Positions 41,673 through 53,500 of a stretch of 64,000 nt of DNA are shown here, piece after piece. The DNA lies in NCBI GenBank assembly GCA_917880885.1, contig OU862923.1, positions 24,691,770 through 24,755,769 on the forward strand, written 5' to 3'. The stretch comes from Limnephilus marmoratus. Taxonomy: Eukaryota; Arthropoda; Insecta; Trichoptera; Limnephilidae. A model generated the notes under the pieces. That model ran no database searches. It saw only the letters and a list, made by a program, of their open reading frames with translations, and was not told where the DNA came from. The number at the start of each line of letters is the position of its first letter. The stretch's first letter is position 1. The position numbers and the translations under genes were made by a program.

Positions 41673-43646
41673 CTATTGTGACGGTAAGGGACAGAGTTTA
41701 ACGACTGCCCTGCGGTATATTCCGGAGTTAGTTTTAACATCCGCAACGCGAATCACTCCATCTGCCCCGGGGTAGACATTGACTATTACCCCAATAGGCC
41801 ATTGAAGTGGCGCGATGTTGTCACTCTTAATCATTACTACCGTGCCTGTCGTTACCGGATTCGCATTTGTATTCCATTTCTGGCGAGCTTGCAAAGTATT
41901 CAAATACTCAATTCGCCATCGGTTCCAGAACGTCAGAACAAGACGATCCACAAGATGTTTGCGTTGTACCAAGTTGACTGGCTCGTCTGACAAATCAGCA
42001 GCGGGTAAAGATTTTAAGGGAGTGAGCGTTAAAAAATGCGCGGGGGTTAGCGGCAATGGAGCCGAAACGTCGTTAACGCTAAGTACAGATAGCGGGCGTG
42101 AATTTAGAATTGCTTCAATCTGAGAAAGCACTGTTTGCATCTCTTCATACGTCAGTAGAGAGGTGCCTACTATTTTATTTAAATAACCTTTCAGGCATTT
42201 AATGTTACTTTCCCAGATCCCACCAAAGTGAGGAGCTTGCGGTGGATTCATCTTCCATTCAATTCGATTCTCCAACAGATTGTCTGAGAATTCCTTTTTG
42301 TAATTGGGTGACTCTATAAGTTCAAATAAAGACCGTAAATGGGATTTAGCTCCCACAAAGTTCGTTCCGTTATCGGAGTACATTATACTCACAGGACCTC
42401 GACGAGCAAGGAAACGCTTAAAAGCGTTGAGGAAGACTTCGGTGGAAAGATCTGAAGCGAGTTCAATATGAACTGCGCGGGTCACCAAGCAAATAAATAA
42501 GCAAATGTATGCCTTTTGACTTCGCACCCCCCGACGTCTATAAGGAATTATTTGAAGCGGGCCCGCGTAGTCAACCCCTGTGTGAAGAAAAGCCTTAGCT
42601 TCGCGGACGCGGCATGCGGGTAAATCTCCCATTATTGGGAATTGCGGTTTGGGATTGACTTTGAAGCAAGTATTGCACTGATGCACACGTTTCCGAACCA
42701 AATTGCGCGAAGAAAGTATCCAAAATCTCTGTCTTAGCAGCGACATCAGTAACGTAGGACCCGTATGTAGGTTTCTGATGTGATAGTAGTCTATTATTAG
42801 ATTGACTACATGATCACGAGCGGGTAATAGAATTGGATGCCGACTGTCAAATTCTGTTTCTGTGTTTCGCAATCTGCCTCCTACCCTTAGAATTCCGTCA
42901 TGGATAAACGGATTCAGTTTTACGATCGCTCGCCGAACCTTCTTCCCATCTTTGACTGCCTTAATATCTTCGGAGAAGTGTTCTTCCTGTATAGATTTAA
43001 TAACAGCGGTTTCTGCAGCTAAGATATGGCTTAATTCGAACGCTCGTGGTAGTTTCTTGATAAAACGAAGAACATAAATTACTATTCGGATTAATTTCGG
43101 CCATGAGCTAACACGAGAGGCTAGTGCACACAATAACGGAGGAGCAATTGTTTTGAGGCGGTCAATGTCTTGAACGGACATCAAAATTTTTGTTTTCCGT
43201 TCGGGAGGATCAGTCACAGATTTCGTATTAAAACGTTGTAAAGGCCAATCACTTTTAGGTAATTGGGCAAAGACGGGACCTTTAAACCATAACGGATGGT
43301 CGATTAGTTGAGCGGGCGTAAGACCCCGCGACAAGCAGTCGGCGGGATTGTCTTGTCCTTTTATATAATGGAAGCATTCAGCCCCCAGATGGTTTTGTAT
43401 TTGTGAGACACGGTTGGCAACGAAAGTCTGCCATTTTGCGGGCGGTGAATTTATCCATGCTAGAGCAACCGTGCTGTCGCAAAAAGCTAAAGTCGTATGA
43501 GCTTTCGAATTTGATGTGTAGGTATTACTGACCGTATGCTTTAATCGTGCAAGTACTAGCGCTCCACATAGTTCTAATCGCGCAAGTGAAATCGTCTTAG
43601 CCGGAGCGACCTTAGATTTAGCACATTATAAATTAATTGTGGTTTT
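41673..43646 (-). pseudogene. pol: Outer BEL/Pao polyprotein, C-terminal part (RNase H, integrase)
   Basis: This is the second half of the outer element's Pol, separated from its N-terminal half (50514-53754) by the inner element. From the insertion point the frame meets a TAA at 43626-43628, then stays open to the stop at 41673. Motifs: CAKSKVAP and RLELCGAL just after the stop; an HHCC-type zinc region (IRNLHTGPTLL, then CNTCFK); integrase core with GVDYAGPL, the second Asp in YSDNGTNF, and GGIWESN with the third acidic residue; and a C-terminal GTVVMIKSDN–PLQWPIGV segment typical of BEL integrases. The TAA is separate from the insertion; one base change from a leucine codon would explain it (inference). 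No complete product is possible. Confidence 0.88.
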
Positions 43647-43651
43647 ATCAG

Positions 43652-44054
43652 TGTTCAGGATCTCAACTTCCGCTCTCCTGACAGAGCAATCCGGCGTGGT
43701 AATACCAGATTCCAAAGGGAAGTGTGGCTGGAGTAACTCTTCAATAATAACTCCAGCTCTTGAATAATTAGTCTTTATTGAAACAATAAAAGACCCGTAG
43801 GGTAGCTCATGTACGGTGAGCCCAATGATGCTATCTCTCTCCGCGGTTTTATAACCCACATGAAGTGAAAACCTGGCAGCAGACGTTTTGCCCAAAAACG
43901 ACCCGCCCAAGACGGATGGTAACAAGAGAAGAAGGAATTAAAAAATCCGTGGCAATACGAAATCGCCCTGGCAATTGCCAACACAAAAAATGTTGCCACA
44001 ACCATTAGGGTGACAATCACAAATATTAATATTTCAGTACCTGAAATCTTAACA
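43652..44054 (-). repeat. 3' LTR of inner BEL element
   Basis: 403 bp, TGTTCAGG to CTTAACA on the plus strand. An open frame through it (43626-43925) is only the LTR read in frame and is not a gene. Confidence 0.95.
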
Positions 44055-44067
44055 TATTCCCGCCCAA
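44055..44067 (-). promoter_or_regulatory. Purine-rich tract of inner BEL element
   Basis: The minus strand reads TGGGCGGGAATA directly before the 3' LTR, the expected plus-strand primer site. Confidence 0.6.
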
Positions 44068-44388
44068 AACGAGTATTAAGGAATAGTCGTTTTTCATAAA
44101 ATAATATATTAGAAGAGATTGCAACATTGGTACTCAGAATTTACCCAACGAGTTCACATACAAAAATAAACAATATTCAATATATGGATATCAAAATAAT
44201 AACAAAAAACTTATAACTAAGTATATAACCCTATGTCAGACTTGACATTAAAAAATGAAAGTTTAATAACGTAGAACCTTCTGGTGCGCTGCACCCACTT
44301 ATGTGAAAATGGTTTAACACTTGGCACTGATGAGCCTGACGGCACTTTGATTTACACATCACATCACTTTTAGCGTTGTAATTGGTTC

Positions 44389-47300
44389 TTAATCCAGGTT
44401 GGAGGAAGCATCCTCCATGGGAAGTAGACAGAGCTGTGTCACGGCTCTTTTGGTGACACCTCTGGCCGTCCTCAAGGAGACGACGCGGACGCGTCCGTCT
44501 TGGCCAGGGTGGATCTCCGTCACTCGCGCCATCCTCCAGTACTGCGGAGGTAGCTGGTTGTCTTTGATGATGACCATGTCACCAGGCTGTAAACTGCGTT
44601 GACGTCCTTCTTGCCATTTGACTCGGTTCTGCAATTCTGCTAGGTATTCCCGGCTCCATCTGTGCCAAAAAGATTGAACAACGGTAGACATCTTTTGGTA
44701 AATATTAAGCCTGTTTGTAGGCAGATGATGGATATCAAGCTCAGGCAATGCTAACAGGTTGTCGCCAATAAGGAAGTGTGACGGAGTGAGGGCGTTTAAG
44801 TCATTTGGATCTGATGTTAATGGAGTCAGAGGACGGGAATTTAAACAAGCCTCAATCTGTATTAGTATGGTATTCATTCCTTCGTATGTCAAAACAGTTG
44901 ACCGCATTGCTTTTTTTAAATGCAACTTGGTCATTTTAACTGCACTTTCCCAAAGTCCCCCGTGATGCGGTGAGCGGGGAGGCAAGAAACTCCAGCTAAT
45001 ATTCTGCTGGGCCAAAAAATTATGGATTTCTTTATCAGATGCCTTCAAAAAATCAAATAGTTCAGTAAGTTCCCTATAACTACCTGTAAAGTTAGTTCCA
45101 TTATCAGTAAAGAGTCGTGAGGGTTTACCCCTCCTAGCTATAAATCTTTTCAATGCATTCATAAATGCCATTGAAGTTAAATTAGTCACTAATTCTAGGT
45201 GAATTGCCTTCGTTGAAAAACAAATAAATAAACATATGTAAGATTTTACACTCTTAGCATTTCTGGTTAAACCAGACTTAATTAAAATTGGACCTGCAAA
45301 ATCTATGCCGGTTACATAAAATGGTCTTTGGATTCGGAATCGGTCAGCAGGAAGGTCACCCATGAGCTGGCGACATTCGCGCGGACGGACTCGGAAACAT
45401 ACAATACATTTATGCAGTGCTCGCTTCACTGCGTTTTTACCATATATTGGCCAAAAACGTAAACGCAGTAATGCGAGCAGAGCATTACATCCTAAATGTA
45501 AATTCTCATAATGCAGATGGGTTATTATTAAGTCAGTCAACTTATGATTTTGTGGTAACAAAATTGGATGTTTTTGAGAGGCTGAGGTAATATCGGATTG
45601 TGATAGTCGACCTCCAACACACAACAACCCATCCTGCATAAAAGGATTTAGTGCCTTTACTTTGCTCTGCCTAGATACAAATCTTCCATTACTCACAGAC
45701 GCTATTTCATCATGAAATGCGAATCGCTGAGCGTTCAAAATCAATACATGCATGGCATGTTCCAGTTCGATTACAGAAAGCTCGTCGACCCGCATCGGTC
45801 TTCGTTTAGAACAGTTATGTATGAAACGTAACATATAAGCAACTACGCGCCTCAGTCGTCTTAATGAAGAATAATTATTAAATATTTCCCAATCGACAGG
45901 ACTACTAGTAACCAAAACTATCCTCGCCATTTCTGGCAACTCCGTGGGAGTATCAAATGTAGAACGTGGCCACTTATCCTCGTCGGACGTGAGCCATGGT
46001 GGTCCTGACCACCATAATGAAGATGTTTTCAACTGCTGAGATGTTATTCCTCTGGAAATTATGTCAGCTGGGTTTTCAGTTGAACAAATGTGACGCCATA
46101 TAGCGCCATCACCTTCACGTTGTATTTCTGATACGCGGTTAGCAACAAAGGTAGTCCAACGGTACGGTTCTCCTGCAATCCAAGCCAATGTTATTGACGA
46201 ATCACACCACAAAGTGGTGTCAACCGTTACTTGGAGAGCTGCCGTCACCCGCTTCATTAATTTAACTAATAATTGTGCTCCACATAACTCAAGACGTGGT
46301 AACGATAAATTTTTTAGTGGGGCTACACGAGATTTAGCGCATATTAACTGTGATTGGTGAATGCCGTGTTCATCGGTAGATCTTAAATACAGACAAGCGC
46401 CATATGCTACTTGAGATGCATCGCAAAAACCGTGTAAGCTAAAAGATTTTTTATTAAAGCAGAAAATTTTCCTCGGTACCCGAATATGATTTGCTTTACG
46501 GAGACTCAGCGTGTAAATCTGCCAGGCCAATAAAAGGTCAATGGGTAGCTTGTCATCCCAGGATGTTTTTAGCTTCCACAATCTTTGCATAATTATCTTA
46601 TCGACAATGATTACTGGGCCTACCAGTCCTAAAGGGTCAAACACTTTTGAAATTAATGATAAAACTTGACGTTTTGTTACTTCTAACTTTGAGTCTATGC
46701 TTTCTACCTGATAGGTAAACTCATCAAGTTTGGTGTCCCATATTAATCCGAGAATCTTAGCTTCATTGGATTCATTTGGCAATAATTCTAAATTATCTTT
46801 AGAATCATTAATCGAGGGCGCATTAGACCTCCATTTTCTAATCTCCATGCCTGCTGTAGCAAGCGCATTAATGATTTGTGATTTAAGCAAGTGACAAGTA
46901 TCAATGGAGTCACTACCAGAAAGAAAATCATCTACATAAAAATTTTCCTTAAGGGATTTACTAGCTAATGGATGAGTAAATGAAACGTCATTACCTAGCT
47001 GATGCAGACAACGTATTGCTAAATAAGGCGAAGGAGCCAAACCATATGTCACCGTGTTTAGCGTATAGTGTTTCGAACAATCCTCCGCATCCTTTCTCCA
47101 TAATATACGTTGGTAATTTCTGTGTTCCGGGTTGATATTAATTTGGCGGTACATTTTTGCAATATCTGCAGTGACTGCATATTGATGTTTTCTGAAAAAT
47201 ACCAAGTGGCAAAATATATCATTTTGAATGGTGGGCCCAATCATTAGAGCGCGATTCAAAGAAATCCCTCGAGCGGGTTTAGCCGACCCGTCAAAAACAA

Positions 47301-49470
47301 CACGAATTTTAGTAGTTGTGCTTGATTCTTTAAATACAGCGTGATGTGGTAAATAATAAGTAGTTTCATCACGTATTGGAGGTTCACATTCAGTCATGTG
47401 ACCTAACGCAAGATACTCATCAATAAATTCCGAGTATTGTTCCTTTAAACTAGGTTGTCTTAAGAATTTCCTTTCCATTGACACCATTCTACTTTTAGCA
47501 ATACTAAATGAATCTCCTAATTGAGATAGGTTAGATTTAAATGGTAAGTTCACTACAAATCTACCATTTGCATCGCGTTTATGCGTGCCTTTGAAAATCT
47601 TTTCACATTCACTATCTTCCAGAGAGTGATGCTTACTATTTTCAATTTCTTCAACCTTCCAAAACCTTTCTATTTGATTCTGCAAAGAATTTAATGAAAT
47701 ATGACAAACTTTAACTGGCCTCGTATTTTGACGCCTCTGTACAGCTCCTGATATTATCCAGCCTAGCTCCGTTCGATGCAATGTAGGTTTATCCTTTCCT
47801 AACTGTATCTGATCCGTACGAACCACCTGCCAGAATATCTCTGCTCCGATCAGCATATCAATAGCAGCTGGCTGGTAAAACTGCGGATCAGCTAACTGGA
47901 TGCCGTCTGGAATGTTCAACATTTTTGGATTAATCAAGGTCTGTGGAAGATTGCAAGAAATCTCATCTAATACCAAACAAGATATTTCATCCCGGTATTG
48001 AGAACATAATGATTTAAATTTAATGTCAACTGTTTCCTTTACATGAATTAAATTATTATGCAAACCTGAAACAGGTATATTCAACTTTGTACAATGCAAA
48101 TTTAATCTTTTACAAGTATCCTTTGTAATAAAATTAGACATTGAACCCGAATCCAAAAGTGCGCGTATTTTGTGTGTTCCACCATACGCGTCTTCTATTT
48201 TTACTATTATGGTAGATAGTAAAATTTCCCGCCCGTTCATGTCACTATGACATGCTAAATTTACTGGTGCCTCCGACTGACCCTTGCCAGTTGAAGTACC
48301 CGCTTGTACATTATCAGTATTGATATGTAACAGAGTGTGATGTTTTCGATCACAAACACTGCATTTTTCCTTCCACCTGCACAACTTTGAAAGGTGCCCC
48401 GGTTTTAGGCAGTTATAACATAAATTGTTCTCTGAAACGAGCTTTCTTCGTGCCGCTGGTTCTTTGTTAACAAATATTTTGCAAGAATAAATGAAATGAC
48501 TGTCATTACACAGCATACAATTAACGTTGCTCGACGCTAACGTAACCTTGTTTGTAGACTTCTTTTCCTTAAAATTAAAAAACTTTGCTTTTGTTGCAAC
48601 TGGTTCCGATTTCTGTTGCATTCCACCAATATCACCTTGGATAGTTTCCAGGATCTGAGACCTTTGTGAAATAAAATTGCTAAACTGCACGAACGTAGGA
48701 TAAACTTCGTCGCATTCTAATGATTCCCAAAGGCTACGTGTGTGATTATCTAACTTTGAGGTTAGAATATGAATAATTAAAGTATCCCAATGTTCGGTTG
48801 GTAGCTTAAGGTTGTGTAAAGCTCTCAAATGAATGTTTGCTTGATCAATTAAATTCCGTAATTCATGATGATTCTGTCGTTTTAACGGTGTAAAACTAAA
48901 TAAGAAATTCAAATGTCTATTTGCTATAAGTCGGACATTTTCGTATCTCGAAATAAGCATTGTCCAAGCTGCACTATAATTATCCCCGGTTATTTCTAGA
49001 GAACTAATCAAATCAAGTGCCTCTCCGGACACATAACTAATAAGGTAATGAAATTTCTGAACATTATTTAATTTACTGTTATCATGAATTAAGGCAATGA
49101 ACGAATTTTTAAAAGTCAACCATTTATGGTTGTCACCTGAAAACACTGGTATAGAGATTGGTGGTAAATTTACTGATATATCTGGGACATTTTCAATCTT
49201 CTTAAATTTTGATAACATTTCCTGTCCTAATGCAATTACATTAAAATATGTACCTTCAAAATTATCCCTCGCGTCATTATCTTCTGATTTGTTCAATAAA
49301 TCAATCTCCAGCTGAATTTTGGAGAATTCTATCAGAGAAGGTTTAATGGCTTCCAACCTCGATGACAACACGCCAGGTGTAATATCATTTTCGTTGCTTA
49401 AATAGATTTCGAATCTCGTTAATGAACCTTTCAAAACCCCGCGCCGTTTAATCAACTTGTCGAGTTCCAT
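44389..49470 (-). CDS. gag-pol: BEL/Pao Gag-Pol polyprotein
   Basis: The intact frame of 1693 residues starts at an ATG (MELDKL) and has no internal stop. Domains in order: a gag region with a coiled N-terminus; cysteine/histidine zinc fingers at about 318-378 (CMLCNDSHF, CYNCLKPGHLSKLC, CSVCDRKHH); an aspartic protease with DSG at 440-442; reverse transcriptase with the BEL-type box YVDD at 845-848; RNase H starting near GFCDAS; an integrase zinc region (HLHYENLHLG, then CIVCF); and a DDE core with Asp1390, Asp1456 and Glu1508 (GIDFAGP, FTDNGTNF, GLWESAV). The D-to-E spacing of 51 is longer than the 35 of Gypsy, as expected for BEL. The C-terminus carries PGDMVIIKDN–PQYWRMARV. It encodes all enzymes for retrotransposition. 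Gag and Pol are one frame, normal for BEL. Confidence 0.95.
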   Translation of the reverse strand: MELDKLIKRRGVLKGSLTRFEIYLSNENDITPGVLSSRLEAIKPSLIEFSKIQLEIDLLNKSEDNDARDNFEGTYFNVIALGQEMLSKFKKIENVPDISVNLPPISIPVFSGDNHKWLTFKNSFIALIHDNSKLNNVQKFHYLISYVSGEALDLISSLEITGDNYSAAWTMLISRYENVRLIANRHLNFLFSFTPLKRQNHHELRNLIDQANIHLRALHNLKLPTEHWDTLIIHILTSKLDNHTRSLWESLECDEVYPTFVQFSNFISQRSQILETIQGDIGGMQQKSEPVATKAKFFNFKEKKSTNKVTLASSNVNCMLCNDSHFIYSCKIFVNKEPAARRKLVSENNLCYNCLKPGHLSKLCRWKEKCSVCDRKHHTLLHINTDNVQAGTSTGKGQSEAPVNLACHSDMNGREILLSTIIVKIEDAYGGTHKIRALLDSGSMSNFITKDTCKRLNLHCTKLNIPVSGLHNNLIHVKETVDIKFKSLCSQYRDEISCLVLDEISCNLPQTLINPKMLNIPDGIQLADPQFYQPAAIDMLIGAEIFWQVVRTDQIQLGKDKPTLHRTELGWIISGAVQRRQNTRPVKVCHISLNSLQNQIERFWKVEEIENSKHHSLEDSECEKIFKGTHKRDANGRFVVNLPFKSNLSQLGDSFSIAKSRMVSMERKFLRQPSLKEQYSEFIDEYLALGHMTECEPPIRDETTYYLPHHAVFKESSTTTKIRVVFDGSAKPARGISLNRALMIGPTIQNDIFCHLVFFRKHQYAVTADIAKMYRQININPEHRNYQRILWRKDAEDCSKHYTLNTVTYGLAPSPYLAIRCLHQLGNDVSFTHPLASKSLKENFYVDDFLSGSDSIDTCHLLKSQIINALATAGMEIRKWRSNAPSINDSKDNLELLPNESNEAKILGLIWDTKLDEFTYQVESIDSKLEVTKRQVLSLISKVFDPLGLVGPVIIVDKIIMQRLWKLKTSWDDKLPIDLLLAWQIYTLSLRKANHIRVPRKIFCFNKKSFSLHGFCDASQVAYGACLYLRSTDEHGIHQSQLICAKSRVAPLKNLSLPRLELCGAQLLVKLMKRVTAALQVTVDTTLWCDSSITLAWIAGEPYRWTTFVANRVSEIQREGDGAIWRHICSTENPADIISRGITSQQLKTSSLWWSGPPWLTSDEDKWPRSTFDTPTELPEMARIVLVTSSPVDWEIFNNYSSLRRLRRVVAYMLRFIHNCSKRRPMRVDELSVIELEHAMHVLILNAQRFAFHDEIASVSNGRFVSRQSKVKALNPFMQDGLLCVGGRLSQSDITSASQKHPILLPQNHKLTDLIITHLHYENLHLGCNALLALLRLRFWPIYGKNAVKRALHKCIVCFRVRPRECRQLMGDLPADRFRIQRPFYVTGIDFAGPILIKSGLTRNAKSVKSYICLFICFSTKAIHLELVTNLTSMAFMNALKRFIARRGKPSRLFTDNGTNFTGSYRELTELFDFLKASDKEIHNFLAQQNISWSFLPPRSPHHGGLWESAVKMTKLHLKKAMRSTVLTYEGMNTILIQIEACLNSRPLTPLTSDPNDLNALTPSHFLIGDNLLALPELDIHHLPTNRLNIYQKMSTVVQSFWHRWSREYLAELQNRVKWQEGRQRSLQPGDMVIIKDNQLPPQYWRMARVTEIHPGQDGRVRVVSLRTARGVTKRAVTQLCLLPMEDASSNLD

Positions 49471-49903
49471 TTTTTACAAACGAAATAACACTAACTTGAT
49501 TTCAAAACTGAATACACAATACACAACGCGACAGTTTGACGTAAACAACAATGAATAATACCATAAATAATATACTTTGGATCATAGAGAAACCACTCAC
49601 AATACTATGGCATACAAAGACGAAGCTTGAAAACGCGTGGCTAGAAATGTAGGTAGGCAAAAGCAAAGTTATTCTGCAGACTGAATACAACAATAAAAAT
49701 TATTATCACCAACAAATTTATGCTATGTAATATTGAAAGCATCTGATTATGAACACCCGAATGTAATTCGATATAATCAATACGAAATAATGTGGCATCT
49801 ACACAGATTTTTAGCTTTTTAAATGGAATTTGAAAGGACAATGAAAGGAAGGCTACAACCTGATTTGCTGTGCATGCGAGCGTCGTGATGAGGCTCGCTT
49901 GAT

Positions 49904-50105
49904 CAATCCAATGATGGTGATGAGGACGCCGACTGGACCAATCCCGATGATGATGAGGCCGCCGACTGGACCACTCCCGATGATGATGAGGCCTGACTGG
50001 GCCACTCCAAATAATGATCTTCAGTCTCAAATGGATCAATCCAAATAATGATCACCCAGCTTGAATGAGTCAATCCAATAATGATCATCCGGCTCGAAGG
50101 ACCAC
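49904..50105 (-). repeat. Six leader repeats of 31-35 bp, first one holding the primer site
   Basis: Units on the plus strand are about 49904-49938, 49939-49971, 49972-50002, 50003-50036, 50037-50070 and 50071-50105. They share CAATCC or CACTCC, then ATGATGATGAGG or a variant, then a GACTGGAC or GGCTCGAAGGAC block. The unit next to the LTR contains the primer-binding site. Confidence 0.75.
50088..50104 (-). promoter_or_regulatory. Primer-binding site matching tRNA-Tyr 3' end
   Basis: The minus strand reads TGGTCCTTCGAGCCGGA, one base inside the 5' LTR. Its complement, TCCGGCTCGAAGGACCA, is the 3' end I recall for insect tRNA-Tyr, including CCA. Confidence 0.8.
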
Positions 50106-50508
50106 TGTTCAGGATCTCAACTTCCGCTCTCCTGACAGAGCAATCCGGCGTGGTAATACCAGATTCCAAAGGGAAGTGTGGCTGGAGTAACTCTTCAATA
50201 ATAACTCCAGCTCTTGAATAATTGGTCTTTATTGAAACAATAAAAGACCCGTAGGGTAGCTCATGTACGGTGAGCCCAATGATGCTATCTCTCTCCGCGG
50301 TTTTATAACCCACATGAAGTGAAAACCTGGCAGCAGACGTTTTGCCCAAAAACGACCCGCCCAAGACGGATGGTAACAAGAGAAGAAGGAATTAAAAAAT
50401 CCGTGGCAATACGAAATCGCCCTGGCAATTGCCAACACAAAAAATGTTGCCACAACCATTAGGGTGACAATCACAAATATTAATATTTCAGTACCTGAAA
50501 TCTTAACA
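50106..50508 (-). repeat. 5' LTR of inner BEL element
   Basis: 403 bp, one difference from the 3' LTR by eye. It ends next to the right ATCAG target copy. Confidence 0.95.
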
Positions 50509-50513
50509 ATCAG

Positions 50514-53500
50514 TATTCGGACAGTAAACATGTAGGTAAATAACACCTCCAAATGCGCGTTCGCTCGCGTCTGAAAACCCGATAAGCGTTAATATACACT
50601 GGGGTTCGATTCCTAAAAAACGAGGAATTTTAATAGATTGCAGCAATGGCAATTCTTTTTTAAACTGTCGCCAAAGTGTGACAACTGTTTCAGGAGGAGT
50701 ATCATCCCAATCCAGGTTATACTCCCATAGAGATTTAATTATCAGCTTAGCCAATAATACAACTGGTGCGGCGAAACCCATCAAATCCCAAAGACGAGCA
50801 ATCGTCGAGAGAATATTTCGTTTAGTACAAGTTCTTTCGTCGGTGTGTACGACAAATACGAAATGATCAGAAGCGGGTATCCAATGAAGTCCTAGTATTT
50901 TCAGGTTTTCATCGGGATTAAATTCCACATGTTCCTTAACACGACGAGCTGTAGGAATCGTGGATAAAAACTTTGGAGAGTTAGAAGAGAATTTTACAAG
51001 ATCGAATCCTCCCGCGGCGAATAGTTGAATCAATTCCGTAGACAACTCGGAAGCCTCCTCGACCGACGAGCAACTGGTGACGAAATCGTCCATGTAGAAT
51101 GAGCCCTTTTCCACCAGATTTGCAGCAAGTGGGAAACGAGATTTTTCATGCGACGCAAGTTGACGCAATGTACGCATTGCGAGGAATAGACTGCAATACA
51201 TGCCGAATGTGACGCGATTAAATTCAAACAATTGCAAAGGGTCACTATCGTTAAATCTGTACAGCATGCGCTGATAACGTCGGCATTCTTTTTGCACCAC
51301 AATTTGCAAATACATTTGTTTTATGTCAGCGGTTATAGCTATGGCGAATAATCGGAAATTGAGGATAATGCGAAACAAATCACCTTGTAAATTCTTTCCG
51401 GTATGTAGGATGTCATTAAGCGAGTAACCCGAATCGGATTTCATACTCGCGTCTAGCACCATGCGAATTTTGGTGGTCAATTTATCTTCGCAAACTACGA
51501 TATGATGCGGGATTACGTAATGCGGTAAATCAGAATTGTCAACTGGGGAAATGTAACCTTTCTGAAGGTATTCGCACAATATTTTGTCGTATTCTAACTT
51601 TATTGCGGGTTGAGATATTAAGCGGCGTTCGAGAGACCGAAACCTGCGTTCGGCGGCGGGTAACGATTCACCGAGAACAGAGGGACTGTTTCGAAACGGC
51701 AACGCGACGATATAACGACCTGCCGTGTCACGAGAAGTAGTGAGTTTAAACATATCCTCACACTCTTGTTCATCAGGCGTTAAAAACTTCTCATCTGGAA
51801 TGTCTTCCAATTCGAAGAAGCGCGAAAGGCAAAATTCATCATTTTGCGTGAACGTACAAAATGATTGCGTGGTGTTTATACTTGGGTTTTCAATCATCGT
51901 TGGGGCAGTACCCATGATGAGATATCCCAAAGTAGTTTCGATAGCAAATGGCTGTCCGAGAGAACCTGATATTTTGTTTGCCTTTAGAATGCGAGCAAAC
52001 ATGTCACATCCCAAGATAATATCAATCTCACCGGGCGTACAGAATGTTGTATCTGCTAAGGGCAAATTGTCAAGATACGACAAAGAGGAGCGGTTAATGT
52101 TAACAGTAGGCAACTCACTGGTTATGGTTTCTACTACATATGGTTTAATCGTATACGACTGAGTGATGTCATAGCGGGAGAGTAATTTTAAGCAAGTTAC
52201 GCCATTTGTCACATTTCTTACGTCACCTATTCCCGTGACGTAAGTACTTGGAGATGACCGCACCGTAAGATTCAAGCGTGAACAGCATTTGCGCGTAATT
52301 ATGTCCCTTTGGGAGCCGCTATCTATTAGAGCCCGTATCGTCTGTACCTGGCCCTTAGCGTCTCTGGTAGTGCAAATAGCCGTTCCTAATAATGCAGTAG
52401 TATTTGCACTTGGGCATGAATTTGTCACACATAACGAAACCGGATTCGAAGAATTTAAGTTATCATTATCGGCATCCGTTTGTGACGCGGGAGATGGTGT
52501 TGGGTCCGTTTGTGACTTCGGCCCATCAGTTTGTTTGAAATGCAACAAACTATGATGATTGAGCGCGCATGTTTTGCATGTACTCTTCGATTTACAAGCC
52601 TTCGCGGTGTGCCTAGTACTGAGGCAATTCACACAAACTCGAATCTTCGATGACTTAATGCAGTTAAATCGCTCGCGTGGTTCTAGACTTGTGAATTTTG
52701 AACATTGGTATAAAGGGTGCGATCCCTTTTGACAGCAAAAACAAATTTCGATGGAGTTATTATCGAATTTTTCGACATTAATAAATGCCTTTGCGGAATT
52801 AGTTTTTTGCGGTTTAGCAGTATAATTATTATTTGAGCCAAGACGGCTCGATGTCGGTTGCGTGATTTGTGCGCGATTAAGAATTCGTTGCTGAACTCTT
52901 ACGAAGTCGATTAGTTCCGCGCTGGACGGTAGATTTTCATTATTTTTAATAGAAGATTCAAAAGCCTTTACAGTCTCTATGTCAAGACATTTAAGACCTA
53001 GTTGCAACAATATGAATTCTGCGAGGTCTTTTATTTTTAATTGCTTCAGCGCGGCGATATTAGTGGAGTATGCATCTACAAAATTCTCTAAAGAAGCGGG
53101 CGTGGCCGAGTTAACTGGAGGTAATTTCAGCAATCGGTCAAAGTATAATTCAGCGAGAACGCTTTGATCATTATACTTAGTACACAATGCGTCCCAGATA
53201 ACTTGATAATTTGTACCTGTAGGCGTAATAGCTTTGCAAATATTTAATGCTTTTCCGGTTAATTTAGACATCAGATACTGCATTTTTTCCGTATCATCCA
53301 GAGAATCATTCAAATGTATAACTGAATTATATGTTTCATAAAAGAGAGACCAACTATCCAGATTCCCGTTAAAGCACGCTATCTCCAATGCAGGTAGCTT
53401 AATTTGACGGCGAGGTTTCGCAACCGGATTCGACAGCATATTTGCTTCTGTATATTTAATAACACCGAAGAGTTCTTCAAATGCATTTAATTGAGTGTAT

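Larger units (their letters stand above)
43647..50513 (-). mobile_element. Inner BEL/Pao LTR retrotransposon, apparently intact
   Basis: The element proper is 43652-50508 (6857 bp), minus strand, inserted in the outer BEL's RNase H region. The target duplication is ATCAG (43647-43651, 50509-50513). The 403-bp LTRs differ at one site by eye (ATTAGTC versus ATTGGTC). A tRNA-Tyr-type primer site, a repeat-bearing leader, one complete polyprotein ORF and a purine-rich tract before the 3' LTR are all present. There is no envelope frame. It has the same orientation as the element it entered. Confidence 0.96.

Noticed and set aside
49903..50379. 158-codon minus-strand frame rich in His and Ser
   Set aside because: It is the inner BEL 5' LTR and leader repeats read in frame.
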